Shown: positions 25,643-33,371 of the stretch, piece after piece
Position numbering within the stretch: the stretch's first letter is position 1
How the letters are laid out: every line of letters starts with the position of its first letter
Source: Paenibacillus sp. A3
Lineage (GTDB): Bacteria; Bacillota; Bacilli; Paenibacillales; NBRC-103111
Length of the DNA stretch: 64,000 nucleotides
Assembly: GCF_001399685.1 (NCBI RefSeq)
Contig: NZ_JTHN01000096.1
Location: 59,222 to 123,221, forward strand
Direction: 5' to 3'
Made by a program: the position numbers and the translations under genes
The notes under the pieces: model-generated
The model's database searches: none
The model's input: only the letters and a program-made list of their open reading frames with translations
What the model was told of the DNA's origin: nothing

Positions 25643-25689
25643 ACCAAGCCCGCCTGTACTCCTCCAAGGGAGTGGCAGAGCGGGCTTGG
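25643..25689 (+). other. Strong intercistronic hairpin after the binding-protein gene
   Basis: Ten-base perfect arms CCAAGCCCGC/GCGGGCTTGG with an inner ACTCC/GGAGT pairing. It lacks a T run, so it is more likely an RNA-stabilising or processing structure than a full terminator. It would let the binding protein be made in excess over the downstream fucosidase. Confidence 0.6.
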
Positions 25690-25737
25690 CTGCGAGGGTG
25701 CCCGGAAATTCGAAGAAGCGGAAGGAGATGTGCCGGC

Positions 25738-26997
25738 ATGATGAAGCATGAGCCTTTATTAGCCGTACCGACGGAGCAGCAGCTCCGCTGGCAGGATATG
25801 GAGATGGGGATGTTTTGCCATTTTGGCATCAATACGTTTTGCGATCAGGAATGGGGCGACGGCTCGGACTCGCCCGAGCGGTTCCATCCGACAGCACTGG
25901 ATGCCAACCAGTGGGTAAGGACCGCGAAGCAGGCCGGGTTCCGCTATTTTATATTGACCGCGAAGCACCATGACGGCTTCTGCTTATGGCCGACCCGGAC
26001 GACGGACTATTCGGTGAAGTCGAGCCCGTGGCTTGACGGGAACGGCGATGTCGTGCGCGCTTGTGCGGAGGCCTGCCGAAGCGAGGGGCTCGGATTCGGC
26101 ATTTATGTATCGCCGTGGGACCGGAATGCGGCCTGCTATCGGGATCGCGCGGCTTACGATGACTTCTACGCCGAGCAGCTGACCGAGCTGCTGACGCAGT
26201 ACGGACCGCTCGCCGAGGTATGGTTCGACGGGGCCGGGTCCGAGGGCCGGGAGTACGATTGGCCGCGCATCATCGCGCTCGTCAAACGGCATCAGCCGGA
26301 CGCGATGATTTTCAACATGGGGGCCCCGACGATCCGATGGGTCGGGAACGAGGACGGCGTCGCGCCGTATCCGTGCTGGAACACGGCCGAGACGGCCCGG
26401 GTCAGCATGTTCACCGAGGCCGCCGTGAACTGGCTGCCGGAGACGCCGGATTGGCTGCCTGCCGAGTGCGACGTGCCGATCCGCAAGAATCACTGGTTCT
26501 GGCATCCGGACGACGAAGCTCGCCTGCTGAGCCTGGAGGAGCTCATGGACGTGTATTACCGCTCGGTCGGGCACGGAGCGACGCTGCTGCTGAACGTAGC
26601 TCCGAATCGGCGGGGGCTGCTGCCGGAGGCGGATGTGGAGCGAGTACTGGCGTTCGGGGAGGAGATCCGCCGCCGTTTTGGCAGCCCGCTCGCCGAGGTG
26701 AAGGACGCCGAAGGCGCGGCGGAGTTGGTGCTGGACGAACCTATGGAGCTGGATCATGCGGTGCTCATGGAAGACATCCGGTATGGCGAGCGCATCCGGG
26801 AATATTCGTTGGAAGCGATGCTGGACGGACAGTGGGTTGAGCTCGTCCGAGGCAGTGCGGTCGGCCACAAGAAGATCGACCGGTTTGCTCCGGTCCGTAC
26901 GGATCGGATTCGTCTGAACGTGCTGGACAGCATCGCCGTGCCGAAAATCCGCTCGATGTCCGTGTATTGCGTTACCGGGGAGGAAGGGAATAAGTAG
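25738..26997 (+). CDS. GH29 alpha-L-fucosidase
   Basis: A 419-residue protein without a signal peptide, hence cytoplasmic. It contains FCHFGINTFCDQEWG, ILTAKHHDGFCLWPT and YVSPWDRN, all standard GH29 elements. Asp164 in EVWFDGAG is the expected nucleophile. A C-terminal beta-sandwich begins near residue 330. The shape fits the GH29-B (alpha-1,3/4) group, but linkage is inference. ATG 25738 was chosen for the GGAG 10 bases upstream; an earlier frame start falls inside the hairpin. It is the last gene of the importer unit. Confidence 0.9.
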   Translation: MMKHEPLLAVPTEQQLRWQDMEMGMFCHFGINTFCDQEWGDGSDSPERFHPTALDANQWVRTAKQAGFRYFILTAKHHDGFCLWPTRTTDYSVKSSPWLDGNGDVVRACAEACRSEGLGFGIYVSPWDRNAACYRDRAAYDDFYAEQLTELLTQYGPLAEVWFDGAGSEGREYDWPRIIALVKRHQPDAMIFNMGAPTIRWVGNEDGVAPYPCWNTAETARVSMFTEAAVNWLPETPDWLPAECDVPIRKNHWFWHPDDEARLLSLEELMDVYYRSVGHGATLLLNVAPNRRGLLPEADVERVLAFGEEIRRRFGSPLAEVKDAEGAAELVLDEPMELDHAVLMEDIRYGERIREYSLEAMLDGQWVELVRGSAVGHKKIDRFAPVRTDRIRLNVLDSIAVPKIRSMSVYCVTGEEGNK

Positions 26998-27023
26998 ATG
27001 CCATCGGCCCCAGCCGTCCTTTC

Positions 27024-27032
27024 TGTTATAAT
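27024..27032 (+). promoter_or_regulatory. Extended -10 promoter of the WYL regulator
   Basis: TG-T-TATAAT (TATAAT at 27027-27032). There is no good -35, as expected for extended -10 promoters. Confidence 0.55.
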
Positions 27033-27109
27033 GATCGTAAAAGGCGGCGGAGGGGCTGTTGACGAACGATGACAGCTTCCCGTAATGACGCGGCAGGAGG
27101 GCGGAGCAT

Positions 27110-28051
27110 CTGAGAACGGATCGTTTGTTGGCCATCACCGTGCTGCTGCTGAATCGAAAAAGGCTCAGCGCCAAAGCACTGGCCGACCGGTTTGAGGTAT
27201 CCACCAAGACGATTTACCGCGATATCGAGGCGCTTAGCCTGGCGGGCATTCCGATCGTCGCGCATCAGGGGACGACCGGCGGTTTTGAGATTATGGAGCA
27301 GTTTACGATCAGCCGTCAATTTCTGGCTCTGGACGAGCTGTTGTCTATGCTGGCGGCGGTTCAAGGCATACGCACGGCGTTCGACGATCAGTCGGTTTCC
27401 AATCTTCTGGAAAAAGTAAAAACGATGCTGCAGCCGACGGAGCGGGAGCTGCTGGAGCAGGGCGGAGCGCCGCTGACGCTCGACTTCAATCCGTGGGGGC
27501 AAAGCGCGTCGGCAAGGGCGAGGGTTCAGGCGCTAAGAACCGCGATCAGAGAACAGCGCACGGTTACGTTTCGCTATACGAATCTGGATGGAGCGGGAAC
27601 CGAACGGACCGTGGAGCCGATCGGTCTTATCCTGAAAGGCTACCTGTGGTACTTGCATGCCTACTGCACGCTGCGGGGCGAATTTCGCGTGTTCCGGCTG
27701 TCCCGGGTCCGGGAGCTGCGCGTGACGGAGGAGCGTTTCGAGCCGCGGCCGGCGCCGGCCCTGGACTCGTATTCCTGGCAGCCGGAATGGTCGGAGCCCG
27801 GCGCTTGTGATGTGGTGTTGACCTTTGGTCCGGAAGTCCGCGACCGGGTGGAGGATACGTTTCCGACAGAGCAGGCGGAGCGGCTGCCGGACGGTTCGAC
27901 CCGCATCCGCGGCAGTTATCCGGCCAACGAGTGGTTTTACGGTTGGATGCTCAGCTTCGGGGACAAGGTGAGAATCGACGAGCCGGCGTTTATGGCGAGG
28001 GAGCTTAGGGACCGGGCGCAAAAGATTGTCGCGCAATACGCAGAACTATGA
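27110..28051 (+). CDS. YafY-type HTH/WYL transcriptional regulator, probable CTG start
   Basis: A 313-residue protein. An N-terminal winged helix (LSAKALADRFEVSTKTIYRDIEAL, ~residues 18-41) is followed by a WYL domain containing the eponymous WYLHAYC near residue 181 and a C-terminal WCX-like extension. WYL domains sense small ligands or nucleic acids. Family members begin M-R-x-D-R-L-L. Here the same residues start at a CTG (27110), 9 bases after GGAGG, whereas the TTG codons at 27125/27128 are too far from it and would lose the conserved start. It is followed by a GyrI-like gene that may be its ligand-binding partner or target. Confidence 0.85.
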   Translation: MRTDRLLAITVLLLNRKRLSAKALADRFEVSTKTIYRDIEALSLAGIPIVAHQGTTGGFEIMEQFTISRQFLALDELLSMLAAVQGIRTAFDDQSVSNLLEKVKTMLQPTERELLEQGGAPLTLDFNPWGQSASARARVQALRTAIREQRTVTFRYTNLDGAGTERTVEPIGLILKGYLWYLHAYCTLRGEFRVFRLSRVRELRVTEERFEPRPAPALDSYSWQPEWSEPGACDVVLTFGPEVRDRVEDTFPTEQAERLPDGSTRIRGSYPANEWFYGWMLSFGDKVRIDEPAFMARELRDRAQKIVAQYAEL

Positions 28052-28150
28052 CAGGGTGCTGTCCAATTTGGCATCGTATACTAAGAAAAGAAAGTTACAG
28101 AACATCACGATGACTTGATGGCAACTATACGATGAAAAGAGGACGAACCT

Positions 28151-28624
28151 ATGGAGACGAGCTTTGCTTCCAAACCCGCAATGAACCTTGTCGGCGTGAG
28201 CGCCCGAACGACGAATCAGCGCGAAACCGGCCCGGACGGAGCGATTCCGCGGCTGTGGAACGATTTTTTTGCTGCGAACATCTCTGGGGTGAGCGAGCCG
28301 CATTTCACCTACGTGCTGTACACGGATTACGAGAGCGACGTGAACGGAGCTTACACGGTGCTGATCGGGCATGCGTGGGCGAAGGAGGCGGCGCCGGAAG
28401 GATTGGCCGTAGAGGCGGTTCCGCAGGCACGGTACGTCGTGTTCAAAAGCGAGCGGGGCCCGGTCGCCCGCGTCGTGACCGAGGCGTGGCAGCGCATCTG
28501 GGCGTGGTTCGAGACGTCTTCGTACGAGCGCGCCTATACGGGCGACTTCGAAGTATACGATGCGCGCGGCTTTGACCCCGGCGATGCCGAGGTCGAAATT
28601 TATGTGGCGATACGCGAGGTCTGA
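28151..28624 (+). CDS. GyrI-like / AraC effector-binding domain protein
   Basis: A 157-residue stand-alone effector-binding domain. Residues ~8-40 (NLVGVSARTTNQRE...IPRLWNDFF), FTYVLYTDYESD, and the end YTGDFEVYD...AEVEIYVAIREV match the GyrI-like small-molecule-binding fold. Such proteins bind drugs or hydrophobic cations and are often next to YafY/WYL regulators. It lies 99 bases after the regulator on the same strand. Confidence 0.85.
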   Translation: METSFASKPAMNLVGVSARTTNQRETGPDGAIPRLWNDFFAANISGVSEPHFTYVLYTDYESDVNGAYTVLIGHAWAKEAAPEGLAVEAVPQARYVVFKSERGPVARVVTEAWQRIWAWFETSSYERAYTGDFEVYDARGFDPGDAEVEIYVAIREV

Positions 28625-28660
28625 TCCGACAGAAACAGCTTGATTGCTTGGAAATGAGGA

Positions 28661-28684
28661 GGGGGCCGTATGACGGTCCCCTTT
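28661..28684 (+). terminator. Weak terminator hairpin
   Basis: GGGG-CCGT/ACGG-CCCC stem with an ATG loop followed by TTT. It lies between the GyrI-like gene and a convergent gene. Confidence 0.45.
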
Positions 28685-28706
28685 AAACTTATGTCTATGT
28701 CCGGGC

Positions 28707-29180
28707 TTACTTCGTTCTTTTCTTCCATTTTTTATAATTGTAAATGAAATTATTTTTTTCCGTATGTACGCGATACTGGTGCAAGTTGGCCTTGACCGTT
28801 CGCGTTCCGTCCGTTCCAACTTTAATTTTCAGCGACTTGACGCCGGACTCAACCGGAATCACCAAGTATCCGTTATGGGATTTGTCCATTTCAAATGCTT
28901 GTTCGGTACCATCCGGAAACACGGCTGTAAATGCGGCATCCGCGTTGGAACTGATCACGACCCGATAAATCGAACCGTCTACACCGGGTTTCAGCTCCTC
29001 TTTTCCGTCCCCGGATGTAAAGAAGAAGCTGCCCTCTTTCGAGGCTTCGACAGAAAAATAATCCATAACGTCATTCGACTTGTTCCTTATGCCAGGCGGA
29101 TCGTTCTGGGGTGGGTAGGCGTAAGCCGCTGTCGATCCGGTCAAAGAGAGGCACAATGCCAACAGTAAAAGTTTTTTCAT
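28707..29180 (-). CDS. Small exported protein of unknown function
   Basis: A 157-residue protein with a signal peptide (MKKLLLLALCLSLTGSTAAYA, cut near residue 21). The mature part is beta-rich (DYFSVEASKEGSFFFTSGDGKEEL, YRVVISSNADAAFTAVFPDG) and ends in a lysine-rich tail. No family is recognised. GGAG lies ~11 bases before the chosen start; the frame extends upstream without a ribosome site. It is downstream of, and on the same strand as, another unknown membrane-anchored gene. Confidence 0.65.
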   Translation of the reverse strand: MKKLLLLALCLSLTGSTAAYAYPPQNDPPGIRNKSNDVMDYFSVEASKEGSFFFTSGDGKEELKPGVDGSIYRVVISSNADAAFTAVFPDGTEQAFEMDKSHNGYLVIPVESGVKSLKIKVGTDGTRTVKANLHQYRVHTEKNNFIYNYKKWKKRTK

Positions 29181-29267
29181 TTGCTTTTCTGCTCCTTCTC
29201 TACTGGACAGCATGCGGATTTCTAGATCTAACGAAAGATAATTTGGTTTCACCCGTCTCAACACGGC

Positions 29268-29750
29268 TCAATAATGGCAGTTGATCTTGTTCCAAGCCTC
29301 CGTATGCTTCGTCTGGGAAGGGAAAATGCAAGCCTGATTCACGCCGTTTACGTCGAAGTTCAGAGTGACGTCATACGATTGGCGCTTTCCGTCTTCCATA
29401 AATGTGATATGGGCGCGGCCATCTATATGTTCCCGATCGTAGGGGACCTTCAAATTGCCGTATTCGACGGGGTAAAAGCCTTGTTCCTTCAGCTTTTGCA
29501 TTTCCGAAGACCATTGCGTTTTGGCCTGGGCGTTTGTTTCGGTGTCTTGTCGGCGCATGCGGCTCCAAGAATTCGAAGCCTTTTCGTAATCTCCACCGGA
29601 AACGGCGCTGAGGAACGCGTTCGCTTCTTTTTTGTATTGAGGGCTCAGGTACCATCTCATGGGAGCGATCGGATCGGTAAAAAGGATCAGAACGCCGACG
29701 ATAGCAATAAAAAATATGGGAATAGCAAGTAGTAAACGAAACCTGGCCAT
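29268..29750 (-). CDS. Membrane-anchored protein of unknown function
   Basis: A 160-residue protein with one N-terminal membrane segment (LLLAIPIFFIAIVGVLILF) followed by an extracytoplasmic domain. That domain begins with a helical stretch resembling DUF4878-like lumazine-binding folds (EANAFLSAVSGGDYEKASNSW) and ends in a short beta segment with two cysteines. GGAGG sits 4-5 bases before the ATG. It is probably co-transcribed with the next unknown exported gene. Function is not recognised. Confidence 0.7.
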   Translation of the reverse strand: MARFRLLLAIPIFFIAIVGVLILFTDPIAPMRWYLSPQYKKEANAFLSAVSGGDYEKASNSWSRMRRQDTETNAQAKTQWSSEMQKLKEQGFYPVEYGNLKVPYDREHIDGRAHITFMEDGKRQSYDVTLNFDVNGVNQACIFPSQTKHTEAWNKINCHY

Positions 29751-29890
29751 ATTTTCCTCCTATAAGCTGAAGTATCAACCTGATTTTACCATTGTAGAAC
29801 GTTATTTTACAAACATTTTTGTTGACATTCGGAAAACACTCGTACGGTACAATAAAGGGGACAGGCTGGACAAGAACGGACGGTGAAACG

Positions 29891-30403
29891 ATGAAAACAA
29901 AAGGGGTGCTGCTGCTTGTGGTCGCGCTGGTGTCCTTGGCGCTGTATTCCAAGCTCCCGGCTCGTGCCGGGACGGCGGCAAAGATTGGAGCCCAGGCGCC
30001 CGCTTTCACGCTCTCGGCATTGGACGGACAAACGTATACGTCGGAGCAATTTCGCGGCAAGCCGTTGATCATTAATTTCTGGGCCTCGTGGTGCGAGCCG
30101 TGCAAAGCGGAGGCTCCGGCGTTGGCACGGCTGTATGAGCGGTATAAGGACCGGGTGGAGTTTGTGGCGGTCAACATTACGGCCAAGGATCGTGTCGAAT
30201 CCGTCCGGGAGTTCGTTTCGGAGCATGGTCTGTCGTTTCCGGTGCTGCTCGATGAACGGGCGGAGACGGCTCAGGCGTACCGTATCGTGCCGATTCCGAC
30301 AACGTATCTGGTGGACCGCAGCGGAATGATCGCGGATAAAATTACCGGTGCTGCCGACGATGCCACTTTTGAGAAAAAAATAACGGCGCTACTGCAGCGT
30401 TAA
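29891..30403 (+). CDS. ResA/TlpA-type thiol-disulfide oxidoreductase
   Basis: A 170-residue protein with an N-terminal membrane anchor (GVLLLVVALVSLALY) and an extracytoplasmic thioredoxin fold. The active site is WCEPC (Cys68, Cys71), and the cis-proline segment is VPIPTTYLVD. ResA-like proteins reduce disulfides outside the membrane, for example for cytochrome c maturation. An upstream TTGACA (29822) and TACAAT (29848) are 20 bases apart, so that promoter is doubtful. The ATG at 29819 was rejected because it lies between those boxes. Confidence 0.88.
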   Translation: MKTKGVLLLVVALVSLALYSKLPARAGTAAKIGAQAPAFTLSALDGQTYTSEQFRGKPLIINFWASWCEPCKAEAPALARLYERYKDRVEFVAVNITAKDRVESVREFVSEHGLSFPVLLDERAETAQAYRIVPIPTTYLVDRSGMIADKITGAADDATFEKKITALLQR

Positions 30404-30463
30404 AACGACGAATCGCCCTCTTTCAGCCTTTTCCGAGCTGAAGCGAGGGCGATGGTCGTTTTA
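30401..30463. terminator. Long bidirectional terminator
   Basis: Nested inverted repeats: TAAAACGAC/GTCGTTTTA outside, CGCCCTC/GAGGGCG and TTCAGC/GCTGAA inside. The outer arms supply T-rich tails in both directions, separating the convergent ResA-like and ABC permease genes. Confidence 0.75.
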
Positions 30464-30473
30464 ATGAGCTTGA

Positions 30474-31688
30474 TTATGCCGTGTGCAAATAACGGGCTGT
30501 TTCCGTCCGGTAGGCGCTGACGGCGGGGAGAATGCCCGCGATCATGCCCAGCAGCGCAACGCCTCCGATAACGGCAGCTGCGTCCCAACTGTACGCGATC
30601 GCGACGGTCACGGATATTTGCGAGCCGATGTAGTCCGACAACAGCCAGGTGAGTCCGCCGCCGAGCGCCGTGCCGAGCACGCAGCCGAAGACGACCACCA
30701 GCACGGATTCGAGCAGCACGATCGTGACGACAGCGCTGCGGCTTGCGCCGATAGCGCGCAGGATGGCGACGGTCCGTCTCCGTTCCACGGTGGACCCGTA
30801 CAGGGCCAGAACGACGGTCAGCCCGGCCATGCCCAGAACGACGTAGCTGATATATGTCAAAAATTGTTCGCCGCTGCCCATCATATCGAAGATTTTGGCG
30901 ATGACTTGTCCAGGGAACACCGCCTGCGCCTCTTTGCCCTGGTTGATCTCCTGATACATCTTCATCAGATCCACGTAGCTTCGCGGCTTCACCAAGGCGG
31001 CGGTTACACCATGCTCGTCTTCCTCGTGCTTTTGCTCTCCCGCATGCTCATGGCTGATCCAGTAGCTGTCCATGCTAACGTAAATCCCTTGATCCGAAGG
31101 GGCCGATACGCTGTGCAGGATGCCGACGACCGTGTAAGGATGGTCCTTGTGGCCTTCGTCGTGCTGCAAAGATTTGGCCACGCCGTGACCGGAAATGAGC
31201 CGGTCCCCGACCTTTAGCCCGGTTTCCTTGGCGACCTTGGCGCCAAGCACCGCTTCGAACGGCTTGTCGAACAGCCGCCCGGCCGCGAGCCGGAAATAAG
31301 GCAGGTCGCTGGGCTTCCCTTTCAGCATGAAGAAGGAAGGGGTCGTGCCGACGAGCCGGAACCCTTTATAATTGTCGCCGAGCGCAAACGGAACGGCCTG
31401 CGTGACCCGGGGATCGTTTTCGAGCGAACGGTAATACTCCAGCGAAATATTCGCCAAAGGATTGTCCATCAAAAAGATCGTGTTGAACACAAGCTGGTTG
31501 GCGCTGCCCTTGGAGCCGACGATCATGCCGAACGGCTCGCTCGCTTTGACGATGCCCTGCTTGATGCCTGCGGAGAGCATCATGATGCTGAGTGTCATCG
31601 CGACGCCGATGCTTACGACGATGACGGTGATGAGCGTTTGGACCCGCCGGTTCATGAGGTTGCGCCAAGCCATGTGCAGCAAAGACAT
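30474..31688 (-). CDS. FtsX/MacB-type ABC permease
   Basis: A 404-residue protein with a membrane segment at ~20-42, a large extracytoplasmic domain, and three C-terminal segments (~275-297, ~325-350, ~370-392), the FtsX fold. The extracytoplasmic loop is histidine-rich around residues 188-221 (GHKDH, then SHEHAGEQKHEEDEHG), suggesting metal contact. It pairs with the ATPase immediately upstream. With the lipoprotein two genes up, it resembles zinc-responsive cassettes of Gram-negative bacteria; the metal role is inference. AGAGAGGT precedes the start. Confidence 0.85.
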   Translation of the reverse strand: MSLLHMAWRNLMNRRVQTLITVIVVSIGVAMTLSIMMLSAGIKQGIVKASEPFGMIVGSKGSANQLVFNTIFLMDNPLANISLEYYRSLENDPRVTQAVPFALGDNYKGFRLVGTTPSFFMLKGKPSDLPYFRLAAGRLFDKPFEAVLGAKVAKETGLKVGDRLISGHGVAKSLQHDEGHKDHPYTVVGILHSVSAPSDQGIYVSMDSYWISHEHAGEQKHEEDEHGVTAALVKPRSYVDLMKMYQEINQGKEAQAVFPGQVIAKIFDMMGSGEQFLTYISYVVLGMAGLTVVLALYGSTVERRRTVAILRAIGASRSAVVTIVLLESVLVVVFGCVLGTALGGGLTWLLSDYIGSQISVTVAIAYSWDAAAVIGGVALLGMIAGILPAVSAYRTETARYLHTA

Positions 31689-31691
31689 GAA

Positions 31692-32378
31692 TTACCCGAC
31701 CTCTCTGGTATCGTAAATGGAAAGCTCCCGAAGGCTCACGACGCGGTCCAATCTGCCGGCCAGCTCCGGGTCGTGGGTGCAGAGCAGCAGGGCCGTCCCG
31801 TTCTGTTCACAGGCTTCGGCCAGCAGCGAAAACACCTGCTCCGCATTGGCGTGGTCCAGACTGGCCGTGGGCTCGTCCGCCAGCACAAGGGCCGGGCGGT
31901 TCGCCAGCGCCCGCGCGATGGAGACGCGCTGCTGCTCGCCGCCGCTGAGCTGGCCCGGCTTGTGGTGAAGTCGGTGCTCAAGGCCGACCTGCGCCAGCAG
32001 CTCGCCGGCGCGCTGCTTTTGCGCCTTGGCCGGGATGGTTTTACCGAACTGCATGGCCGCCAACACGTTCTCCAGCGCGGTAAAGCCCGGCAGCAGGTTG
32101 AAGCTCTGGAACACGTAGCCGATATGCTGCGCGCGGAAACGGTCCAGCTCCGCTTCGCTCAGCCGTTCGAGCTGCCGGTCCAGCAGGCGGATGGTGCCGC
32201 TTGTAGGTCGCAGGATGCCGGCGATGAGCTGAAGCAGGGTGCTTTTGCCCGAGCCGCTCGGTCCGACCAAGGCCACCCGTTCGCCTGCGTTCATGGCAAA
32301 ATAGGCGATGTTCAGCACGTGCACCTGCCGCTTGCCCGGAAGGGGATACGACTTGGTCAAGTTCTCGACATGCAGCAT
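31692..32378 (-). CDS. MacB/LolD-type ABC ATPase
   Basis: A 228-residue nucleotide-binding subunit. Walker A is GPSGSGKST (39-47), the Q-loop is in YVFQSFNLLPGFTALENV, the signature is LSGGEQQR, Walker B is ALVLADEPT, and the switch His is in LCTHDPE. It powers the FtsX-type permease, which starts three bases after its stop. Its ATG overlaps the lipoprotein stop (TAATG), so the cassette is translationally coupled. Confidence 0.93.
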   Translation of the reverse strand: MLHVENLTKSYPLPGKRQVHVLNIAYFAMNAGERVALVGPSGSGKSTLLQLIAGILRPTSGTIRLLDRQLERLSEAELDRFRAQHIGYVFQSFNLLPGFTALENVLAAMQFGKTIPAKAQKQRAGELLAQVGLEHRLHHKPGQLSGGEQQRVSIARALANRPALVLADEPTASLDHANAEQVFSLLAEACEQNGTALLLCTHDPELAGRLDRVVSLRELSIYDTREVG

Positions 32379-33310
32379 TACTTCAGCACCTCCACGTTGT
32401 CCGCGTTGATGCGGATCAGGCTGACGAAGCCAGTCTCTTCGTCCGTCTGCGAGCCGACGCTGAGCGTGCCCGTCACTTTGACCTGATGCTCCGTCGGCGT
32501 CACGTCCTTGCCCTTGGGCATAAAGACGACGACGATATCCGCCGGCCAGTCCGCATCGGTCGAGCAGAACGGGCAGACGGTGAGCGCGACTTTGGTCAGC
32601 ACGAAAAAGTTGACTTTGGCGGTCAACGGCGGGGCCATGAAACCGGTCATTTCCACTTTTTTTCCAGCAAACTGATTCACTTGATCCGATAGCTTCACGC
32701 CGCGCACCGTCATCTCGGAATACAGGTCCTCGAACGTCAAAACAGGCGTTTTGCCCGCTTCCTTCACGATATTTTTCGTCGTCTCGGGCTTAGCTTGCTT
32801 GGCCGCCGCCTGTTCGGCGGCAGGCGGCTTCTCTTGCGGCGGCTTCCTTCCGGCAGCCGCGGATGCGCCCTTGGCGGCCGCGGCTGCCGGAAGGAGGCCG
32901 CCGGGAGCCGCTGCGCTTCCCTTGGCTGCATCGCCCGCTGGGGCCGTGCCTGCGGGCACGGTAGCCACTGCCGCTGCACTGCCCACTGCGCCTGCGCTCG
33001 TGCTTGCCTGCGGGGCTCCGGCAGCCGCGTTCTGCCCGCCGCCCGCTTGCCCTGCATCCGCCGTCGCCGCTGGCTGAGCGGCTTTGCCGGCCTCTCCCGC
33101 GCCGGCGGCCTCCGCTCCTGCGCCTGCCTGCTTCGGCTGCACTCCGGCAGCCGAAGTCTCCGCCGCCGGGGCGGACGTTTCCGCCGAAACGGAAGAATCA
33201 ACCGGCCCCCCGGAAGACAGGGGAACCGGTTGATTGCAGCCGGGAACGAGGAGCGTAACGGCGATCAGGCCGACGGTTAAGGCGGTCATGCCTCTTGGTT
33301 CAAGCCGCAT
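32378..33310 (-). CDS. DUF3299-like lipoprotein with long Ala-rich linker
   Basis: A 310-residue lipoprotein with a lipobox ending LVPGC (Cys ~25). Residues ~35-165 are an extreme Ala/Gly/Gln-rich low-complexity spacer. The C-terminal ~125 residues carry the DUF3299-like domain (VKLSDQVNQFAGKKVEMTGFM, LTKVALTVCPFC, WPADIVVVFMP). The CPFC motif could bind metal or cycle as a thiol pair. GGAGG lies 8 bases before ATG 33310. There is no terminator between this gene and the alkaline phosphatase 61 bases upstream, so they may share a transcript. Confidence 0.8.
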   Translation of the reverse strand: MRLEPRGMTALTVGLIAVTLLVPGCNQPVPLSSGGPVDSSVSAETSAPAAETSAAGVQPKQAGAGAEAAGAGEAGKAAQPAATADAGQAGGGQNAAAGAPQASTSAGAVGSAAAVATVPAGTAPAGDAAKGSAAAPGGLLPAAAAAKGASAAAGRKPPQEKPPAAEQAAAKQAKPETTKNIVKEAGKTPVLTFEDLYSEMTVRGVKLSDQVNQFAGKKVEMTGFMAPPLTAKVNFFVLTKVALTVCPFCSTDADWPADIVVVFMPKGKDVTPTEHQVKVTGTLSVGSQTDEETGFVSLIRINADNVEVLK

Positions 33311-33371
33311 GGGTAACGCCTCCATTCACTCCGTAATTTCCGTATATCGTTTGATCTCTCACACGCCTTGC

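Noticed and set aside
29822..29853. Promoter TTGACA/TACAAT before the ResA-like gene
   Set aside because: The hexamers are good but 20 bases apart, too long for a standard sigma-A promoter; mentioned only in the gene entry.
33311..33371. Zur box upstream of the DUF3299-like lipoprotein
   Set aside because: An AACGATATACGG...ATTACGG stretch is only loosely similar and not palindromic; not strong enough to call.
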